From Myripristis murdjan (taxonomy: Eukaryota; Chordata; Actinopteri; Holocentriformes; Holocentridae): a DNA stretch of 64,000 bases. This document shows, piece by piece, positions 59,533-64,000 of this stretch (positions are counted from its first letter, which is position 1; each line of letters starts with the position of its first letter). Under the pieces are notes generated by a model. That model did not search any database. It was given only the letters and a program-made list of their open reading frames with translations, and was not told the DNA's origin. The DNA lies in assembly GCF_902150065.1 (NCBI RefSeq), contig NC_043993.1:12500685-12564684 (forward strand), in the 5' to 3' direction. The position numbers and the translations under genes are program-made.

Positions 59533-59600
59533 TGTGTGTGCTTTAACTTAACCTTTGGGAGCTCAGTGATGATCCGATCTTTCTTCACAGGTGGCAACAT
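55023..59600 (-). CDS. rab34: Ras-related protein Rab-34
   Basis: Rab34 is a Golgi- and cilium-associated GTPase, needed for the intracellular ciliogenesis route and for lysosome positioning through RILP. The minus-strand coding exons are 59600-59553, 58908-58817, 58734-58669, 57906-57805, 56894-56830, 56703-56652, 56550-56469, 56088-55998, 55854-55747 and 55084-55023. All are in frame and give 255 aa (human 259). The start MLPPVKKDRIITELPK matches the conserved Rab34/36 N-terminus. GTPase motifs: P-loop GDVAVGKT, switch I YKATIGVDFEME, WDTAGQERFKC, TKKD in place of the usual NKxD (as in the Rab34/36 group) and SAK. The C-terminus is KSNCC, with two prenylatable cysteines. FEMERFEVLG, KENDPSSVLLFLVG and TFEANVLAELE favour Rab34 over Rab36. 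The acceptor of exon 56550-56469 directly follows a (GT)n tract. The gene is convergent with supt6h and divergent from the snoRNA host gene. Confidence 0.96.
56099..56158. repeat. rab34: (GA)n microsatellite next to a rab34 splice acceptor
   Basis: About 29 GA units ((TC)n in the rab34 sense) end roughly 10 bases upstream of the acceptor of exon 56088-55998. On the transcript this is a pure pyrimidine (UC)n tract, well placed to act as the polypyrimidine tract. Confidence 0.9.
56553..56582 (-). repeat. rab34: (CA)n, i.e. (GT)n in sense, forming a rab34 splice acceptor
   Basis: Read in the rab34 sense, the intron ends (GT)n-TAG, and exon GCAGTGG starts at 56550. The repeat occupies the whole place of the polypyrimidine tract. 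Confidence 0.93.
59279..59540. repeat. (GT)n microsatellites with poly-A between, first rab34 coding intron
   Basis: (GT) runs at about 59279-59370, interrupted by GTAT, and at about 59489-59540, with a poly-A of about 19 at 59466-59484 between them. The second run ends about 12 bases from the donor of the first rab34 coding exon. Confidence 0.9.
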
Positions 59601-60303
59601 ACTCCTGGCGTGACGGCAGAGGCTGAATGCACACAGACATGCACACAACCACACACACCTTCAGGCTGCCGCTCTCACTGACATCCAAGGCACATTCATT
59701 CAAGAAGCACATACACACACTTCCCTCTGTTTTGTCCTCACGCTCTCTCTCACACACACAGACACACACACACACATACAACTCCTTCCACAAATCCCTG
59801 ACACAATTATGTCTCCAAGGTTTTTCCTGAAAGAGACCAAATGTGAAATGCATACTGAAGGTTTTACTGGTGTTCATTAGTTTTACATACAGAGTTTGAT
59901 CCACAGTGGAGTGAAAACTGAGTGTTTGCTCTGCCATCTGTTACACTTTGTCAGGCAGCAACAGTGCACAACATCTCTGTGGTAACTGTAATGTCACCGA
60001 TAAGCCACCTTGAAAAATCCATGCTACTCAGTTAATGTCCGATTGAATTCATCTGACAAGATAACTAGGAGGCCTAAATACTGTTTTGTCATGAGGCAAC
60101 GCTGTAATGCTACTACAACTACTACTACCACTGCTACTTTTAACAGTAATTATAATAATAATAGCAATCATCACCATCATCATCATCAGATTTATGTATA
60201 CAGAAATTTTCAAGAGTTTTCCACTGTGCAGACCAGCCTAAAATAAAACAAGTTAGTGTTAAGAAGAGGACAGTAAACGCAAGTAATAAGCACTGTAAGA
60301 GCA

Positions 60304-60312
60304 GTCACAATA

Positions 60313-60368
<56 letters not shown>

Positions 60369-60375
60369 TAATAAG
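60304..60375. repeat. (AAT)n trinucleotide microsatellite
   Basis: About 20 AAT/TAA units with an AAC interruption. Shorter (ACT)n and (CAT)n stretches lie at 60112-60190. They are in the long 5' intron of rab34. The tyrosine-only open frame here is an artefact. Confidence 0.93.
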
Positions 60376-60625
60376 AGTAAAGCATAAGCACGTTTATGGA
60401 TAAACCTTTTTCAAATGAACTTAAAAGTTGACACTTTGTTGATCTTAGTTGATCCTTCCACCACATCTCAACAAGTATGTTCTCCAACATTAATGAAACA
60501 GTAGGCCTACACAGACTGTCTTATCAAATGAAGGCTGGCCCATCAACACGGCGGTGAGACAGAAAACGGATTGTTTGTCAGAGTGGCGCAAATTAAATGT
60601 GACAAAATAAGTTTGTCAGTTTTAC

Positions 60626-60850
60626 CTGAGAGTCCGCAGGGAGGACAAGCGGTGGCAAATATAATCCGGGCGTGTGCTGACCAAAGAATGCCAAGGCAAA
60701 TCCAGAACAAATGACACACAGCAACAAACTGAGTCGACAGAGAAACTACAGATGACCTCAGGCAATTAGAGGCCTGACCGGAGCTCAGACTGCGAACTGA
60801 GCAGGGAGGCCCGACCAGCTGTGCAACAGCGCCACCCTGCGGACACTTCA
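60626..60850 (-). other. rab34: Probable 5' non-coding exon of rab34
   Basis: On the minus strand a GC-richer segment ends GGACTCTCAG before GTAAAAC (donor at 60625). This lies about 1 kb upstream of the first coding exon, and no other upstream exon candidate fits as well. The 5' edge is uncertain. Confidence 0.45.
60827..60842 (-). promoter_or_regulatory. CTCF-like motif near the rab34 5' end
   Basis: On the minus strand it reads CCGCAGGGTGGCGCTG, close to the CTCF consensus (CCnCnAGGnGGCGCTG). It falls in or just upstream of the putative first rab34 exon. Confidence 0.5.
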
Positions 60851-60954
60851 CCACAGGCTTAAAGCAAAGGGCCTCTCCCATCAGAGTGGGCAGGAAGCGA
60901 CTCCGACATGTGGTAATAAAAGAGGCTCTATTAAACGAATCAGTGTAATCAATC

Positions 60955-60998
60955 AGTCAGTCAGTCATCAACACGGCGGTGTTGATGACTGACTGACT
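60955..60998. repeat. Perfect 20-bp palindrome with 4-base loop
   Basis: Arm 60955-60974 (AGTCAGTCAGTCATCAACAC) is exactly complementary to arm 60979-60998 across a GGCG loop. The 16-base word CATCAACACGGCGGTG from its centre (60967-60982) occurs again at 60541-60556. Confidence 0.95.
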
Positions 60999-61393
60999 TT
61001 AAGACTGACTTCTTAATAATCTAATATGATGTGTAATTCTTCAACTATGGGCTTTTTGGTGTGAGAAATTTGAGAAAAACAACGTGTTTATATTTTTTTC
61101 TTTCTATTCTGTCTAAAAACATTCTCTGATAGTGGCTGTGCTTCACCACTTAAATAATATGTGATTTTTTTTTTTTTTTTTTTTTTTTTGGCAATTTATT
61201 CTGACTGGGTGACTGTGTTGGGAATGACTTTTTTTTAATCATCCCTTTGCAAATAGCTTATGATTTGTTGGCATGGTAACATTGGCTCTAGGGTTAGCAT
61301 TAACTATACATAAACTAGGCGACATGAGATGATAGTTTTATTATTTTTCTAATTATTAAGACATTTTGACGTGACGTTGTTCAGATGCCGTCC

Positions 61394-61457
61394 TGACGTC
61401 TTATTTCCGCGACGGACACGTATAGATACTGTGCGCCGGCGGTGCGGCTTCCTTCTT
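61394..61457 (+). promoter_or_regulatory. Core promoter of the snoRNA host gene (TATA-like plus 5'TOP)
   Basis: TGACGTC (CRE) at 61394-61400, an ETS-like TTCCG at 61405-61409, TATAGATA at 61421-61428 and, 27 bases on, a pyrimidine run CTTCCTTCTT at 61448-61457 in a GC-rich context. This spacing and pyrimidine start fit a terminal oligopyrimidine promoter, as used by ribosomal protein and snoRNA host genes. The start site is inferred. Confidence 0.6.
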
Positions 61458-62274
61458 GGTTTCCTGTGCCGTGCGGACTGGTCTCGGCGGTCTGGACGCA
61501 GTGTCGGTGTTGGAGCAGCAGCGTTACTATATTAACTGTCTCAACAATAATAATAATTATAATATAAAAGCACGGCGAGGGAGCTGTCAGTCAGTAAATA
61601 TGCCGCACGAGCAGGTAGGCCTAGCTGACGGTGTGTTTAGCACGCGCGGTTGTCGGAGCGGCCACGTGGAGGAGCGCGTGGAGGAGAGGCGACAGCAGTG
61701 GGAATGGTAATTAAACGTTGTGGGAAAACATTTTATTAAACCATGAAGACATGCAGGCAGTACTCATGATATGTAACCTGATGATGTGTTCATTTTGTTA
61801 ATTATACTTTGTCATTTATTAGTAGGACCGCAGCTCCACCATTATATTTCAAATGTTAAGACGTTTTAATGATGCAAAAGATTGATATTGACAGTAAAAC
61901 AGGTAAAAGTGGTAGGTGGGATCTTGATCTTTGCCCCACAGTGGTTAGGGCTAAGTAAAATACAGGTTTTGAATCAGTGGCTCCATGGACCAGCTCGTTT
62001 TATTCTCTGATTGAGGTGATATAGTAAACCACGTGACTGCATCAGATTCTGAGTTCATTCTGAGTTATTCATATTTACTGAAGTCCAGACAAGGACCTCA
62101 TCTGGCCCAGGTGGTGGGTTTTCAACCTCTCTGTGTCCTCTCCTCAGGTGCCGGTGGCCTCATGTGATGGAGTAAAGTGAAGACGACGTGGCTCATGAGG
62201 TTGGACCTAATCCACGAGAAGGTGAGTGAGAATAAAGTCGTAAAGACTGGGGTTAGTTCGTGGTGCAGTTGTGC

Positions 62275-62349
62275 CAGTGATGAAAACCTGGAGTAGGAAG
62301 TGCCGTCTGATGCGACAACTGACGATGTCTCTTGCATCCTTTTCTGAGT
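62275..62349 (+). ncRNA. SNORD49: Box C/D snoRNA, SNORD49 (U49) type, copy 1
   Basis: C box GTGATGA at 62277-62283 and D box CTGA at 62344-62347. The core GAGTAGGAAGTGCCGTCTGA then GCGACAACTGACG closely matches vertebrate SNORD49, known to guide 2'-O-methylation of 28S rRNA. It differs from copies 2 and 3 by a base in the internal CGTCAG stem. It lies in the host intron 62222-62455. Confidence 0.85.
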
Positions 62350-62548
62350 CTGATTTTTTTTTTTTTTTTTTAAATTTTGTGTGTGATTGAGATGGTCAGT
62401 TTTAATACACAGTTTTAAGGTACCGGCTTTTGTTTTTTTGTTTTGTTTATAACAGGTTGGCGTCTGCCGGGTCAAGTTGAAACTGAAAATGCAGTTTGCA
62501 GAAGGTGGGTTTAAAATCAGGAAATCTTGACACTACAAACCTCAACTG

Positions 62549-62622
62549 TGGTGATGAAAACTAAACTGAAATAGCTGGAATTACCGGCAGATTGCTCAGT
62601 GGTGACTCTTGGTTTTCTGAAC
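62549..62622 (+). ncRNA. SNORD65: Box C/D snoRNA, SNORD65 type, copy 1
   Basis: C box GTGATGA at 62551-62557 and D box CTGA at 62617-62620. The guide AGCTGGAATTACCG is complementary over 14 bases to the universally conserved 18S word CGGTAATTCCAGCT, just before a D'-like CAGA. Counting five from D' points at the U following CGG, the site known for human SNORD65 / yeast snR77. It lies in the host intron 62505-62715. Confidence 0.85.
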
Positions 62623-62869
62623 ATGAGATTATAGTCATTAACCCTTTTTCCCATCATAAATTGGGTTATATAAGAATTAATTTCTCACCACCTTGCCCTC
62701 TTTCTCTCTGTATAGTTGGCAGTTTCTGAGGAACTCTGACCCAGCTCAAGACATGAGACCAAAATTACACAACTGTTTTCAAGCCACTACTTGAATGGCA
62801 GGTAAGTTAATTTTATGCATTTGTTTGTTTGGTTTTTTTAATACCCTTTTACAACTGGGGTGGGGAAGC

Positions 62870-63041
62870 TGTGCCACGGAGGGGCAAGCATCTGCAGGTT
62901 TTCATTCCAACCAAAAACTCCACTGGCTGATTTCACTGATAACCTCACCTTCAAACAGAGAGAATGGACTCATTAGTGAAATAGCTGATAGAGTTTTTGG
63001 CTGGAGGGAAAACCTGCAGCCTCTCAGTTCTCGGTGGCACA
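62870..63041. mobile_element. Foldback MITE inside a snoRNA-bearing intron
   Basis: Arms 62870-62920 and 62991-63041 are imperfect inverted copies over 51 bases: TGTGCCACGGAGGGG / CTGCAGGTTTTC / CCAAAAACTC against their complements. It ends 26 bases before the C box of SNORD49 copy 2 and explains why this intron is about twice the length of its neighbours. Confidence 0.85.
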
Positions 63042-63065
63042 TCATGGCTGCCTGCCTCTGCTTTA

Positions 63066-63136
63066 CCGTGATGAAACTGTGGAATAGGAAGTGCCGTCAG
63101 ATGCGACAACTGACGATGTGCAATCCACTGCTGAGT
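63066..63136 (+). ncRNA. SNORD49: Box C/D snoRNA, SNORD49 (U49) type, copy 2
   Basis: C box GTGATGA at 63068-63074, core GGAATAGGAAGTGCCGTCAG, CGTCAG/CTGACG internal stem, and D box CTGA at 63131-63134. The sequence after the stem diverges from the other copies. It lies in the host intron 62802-63218, downstream of the foldback MITE. Confidence 0.85.
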
Positions 63137-63556
63137 CTTGAAAGTTGCATTTAATTCTTGTTGAATTTGATGGCCTACTTCTTTCACTGTTTTAATTTCC
63201 ATTTTCCCTTTTTTTAAGGTGGTATTGAGCTGACTGAAGAGGATCTGTAACCCTAACCCTGATCAATTCATCAAAACAGTTACAGATGTGGCTTCAAATT
63301 GATGAAACCTTCATGATTCAGGAGGTAAGTTGATGGCTATTCTTAAGCCTTCCATCTCAGTAAAGAAATACTTTTCTTTTGGCCAGCTCACCACTGCACG
63401 GTGAGAAAAGTAGCAGGTTTGTTTCCTCAGTCTAGTGCAGTGTCAATACACCTCCATGGGTTTGTCCTGAACATTCTTGATTCTGTCAGTCTAATTGCAC
63501 GGCAGTGAGTTGGTCAAAAAAAAAAAACCTTGCGTGTATGACTTGTAAAGCCTTTT

Positions 63557-63632
63557 CTGTGATGAAAACCTGGAATAGGAAGTGCCGTCAGATGCGACAA
63601 CTGACGATAGTCTCTAATCCACTTTTCTGAGT
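63557..63632 (+). ncRNA. SNORD49: Box C/D snoRNA, SNORD49 (U49) type, copy 3
   Basis: C box GTGATGA at 63559-63565, core GGAATAGGAAGTGCCGTCAG identical to copy 2, perfect CGTCAG/CTGACG stem, and D box CTGA at 63627-63630. It lies in the host intron 63325-63715. Confidence 0.87.
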
Positions 63633-63819
63633 CTTAAAAGCTATCCTTGGCCAAATTCATTATCAGTGTCCATTTGCTGCTATTCTCAAACCTTTGCATT
63701 TATTTATTTTTAAAGGTGACTTTTGTCGATGCATTCAGTGGATCCCCTGAAGGCTTCTATCAAGGACTGCACACAGGTAAACTTGAGTTGCAGTGTATGA
63801 AAATAGCAGCTGTCCACTG

Positions 63820-63893
63820 TTATGATGAGACTTAAACTGAAATAGCTGGAATTACCGGCAGATTGTCCAGTGGTGACTCTCGGTTTTCTGAAC
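63820..63893 (+). ncRNA. SNORD65: Box C/D snoRNA, SNORD65 type, copy 2
   Basis: C box ATGATGA at 63822-63828 and D box CTGA at 63888-63891. The guide AGCTGGAATTACCG is the same as in copy 1, with a few changes outside it (GTCCAG for GCTCAG; CTCGG for CTTGG). It lies in the host intron 63777-63966. Confidence 0.85.
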
Positions 63894-64000
63894 ATTTTTT
63901 TACAGCGGCAACACACCTCACATTTGCATGAAATGATTTTACAGCTGCACCCTGTTGTTTTCAAAGGTCTGTTTGAGGTGAAGATGTCCCTGTATACCAT

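Larger units (their letters stand above)
61448..64000 (+). ncRNA. Multi-intron snoRNA host gene (SNHG29-like), runs off the window
   Basis: Predicted exons are 61448-61614, 62148-62221, 62456-62504, 62716-62801, 63219-63324, 63716-63776 and from 63967 onward, all with AG/GT borders. No long frame runs through them, and the exons look unconserved, as expected of a non-coding host. From the second intron on, each intron carries exactly one box C/D snoRNA, in the order SNORD49, SNORD65, SNORD49, SNORD49, SNORD65. Human SNHG29 hosts SNORD49A, SNORD49B and SNORD65, so this is probably its fish counterpart. The host is divergent from rab34, about 600 bases apart. RPL23A, the snoRNA host beside RAB34 in human, is not what is seen: the exons do not encode it and the guides differ from SNORD42/SNORD4. 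Confidence 0.8.

Noticed and set aside
60010-60246. Open frame with Thr and His runs
   Set aside because: The runs come from (ACT)n and (CAT)n simple repeats in the rab34 5' intron.
61456-61710. 84-codon open frame at the start of the snoRNA host gene
   Set aside because: It crosses the predicted donor at 61615, is not continued by the next exons and has the GC-rich composition of a promoter-proximal exon. The later exons are clearly non-coding.
63246-63262. AACCCTAACCCT telomere-like words in a host-gene exon (similar words near 4118 and 9870)
   Set aside because: Only two or three units. Too short to mean an interstitial telomeric tract.

Overview
The window is teleost fish nuclear DNA. 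The evidence is vertebrate multi-exon genes with GT-AG introns, very many (CA)n/(GT)n microsatellites, Tc1, hAT and foldback MITE-type repeats typical of ray-finned fish, and an AT-rich intronic background. I identified the genes by translating exons in frame across splice sites and comparing them with vertebrate proteins known from memory. No database search was run.

Layout from left to right. 1-22.7 kb holds the 3' part of caln1 (calneuron 1, + strand): four coding exons from 6136 to 19117, separated by repeat-rich introns, with the first coding exon(s) left of the window, then a probable long 3'UTR. 22.9-24.1 kb is a small + strand gene of four exons (119 aa) that I cannot assign to a family. 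25.9-28.0 kb is sdf2 (ER-lumen MIR-domain protein, - strand). It lies head-to-head with supt6h (Spt6 transcription elongation factor / histone chaperone, + strand), whose 37 coding exons run from 29935 to 51630 and give 1743 aa. The interval between them looks like a bidirectional promoter flanked by two divergent CTCF-like motifs. 55.0-60.8 kb is rab34 (Golgi/cilium Rab GTPase, - strand; 8 coding exons before a ninth, terminal one; 255 aa). 61.4 kb to the window end is a + strand 5'TOP-type non-coding host gene. Its introns carry five box C/D snoRNAs: three of the SNORD49 (U49) type and two of the SNORD65 type, the same pair of families hosted by mammalian SNHG29.

The sdf2-supt6h-rab34 order matches human 17q11.2, whereas CALN1 is on human chromosome 7, so the left part of the window joins blocks that are separate in mammals. 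The genes are not an operon. What they share is promoter architecture (two head-to-head pairs) and the ER/Golgi location of three products (Sdf2, Rab34, Caln1).

The most noteworthy points are these: the duplicated, interleaved SNORD49/65 array; (UG)n microsatellites sitting at splice acceptors or donors in all four recognised genes, including two acceptors and one donor that directly abut the repeat; a GC-AG intron in supt6h; a 23-residue histidine-rich insert in Spt6's C-terminal tail; an HTEF carboxy-terminus on Sdf2; a CCA-bearing tRNA-Pro 3'-half fossil in an sdf2 intron; a perfect 20-bp palindrome between rab34 and the snoRNA host; and the unassigned 119-aa gene.
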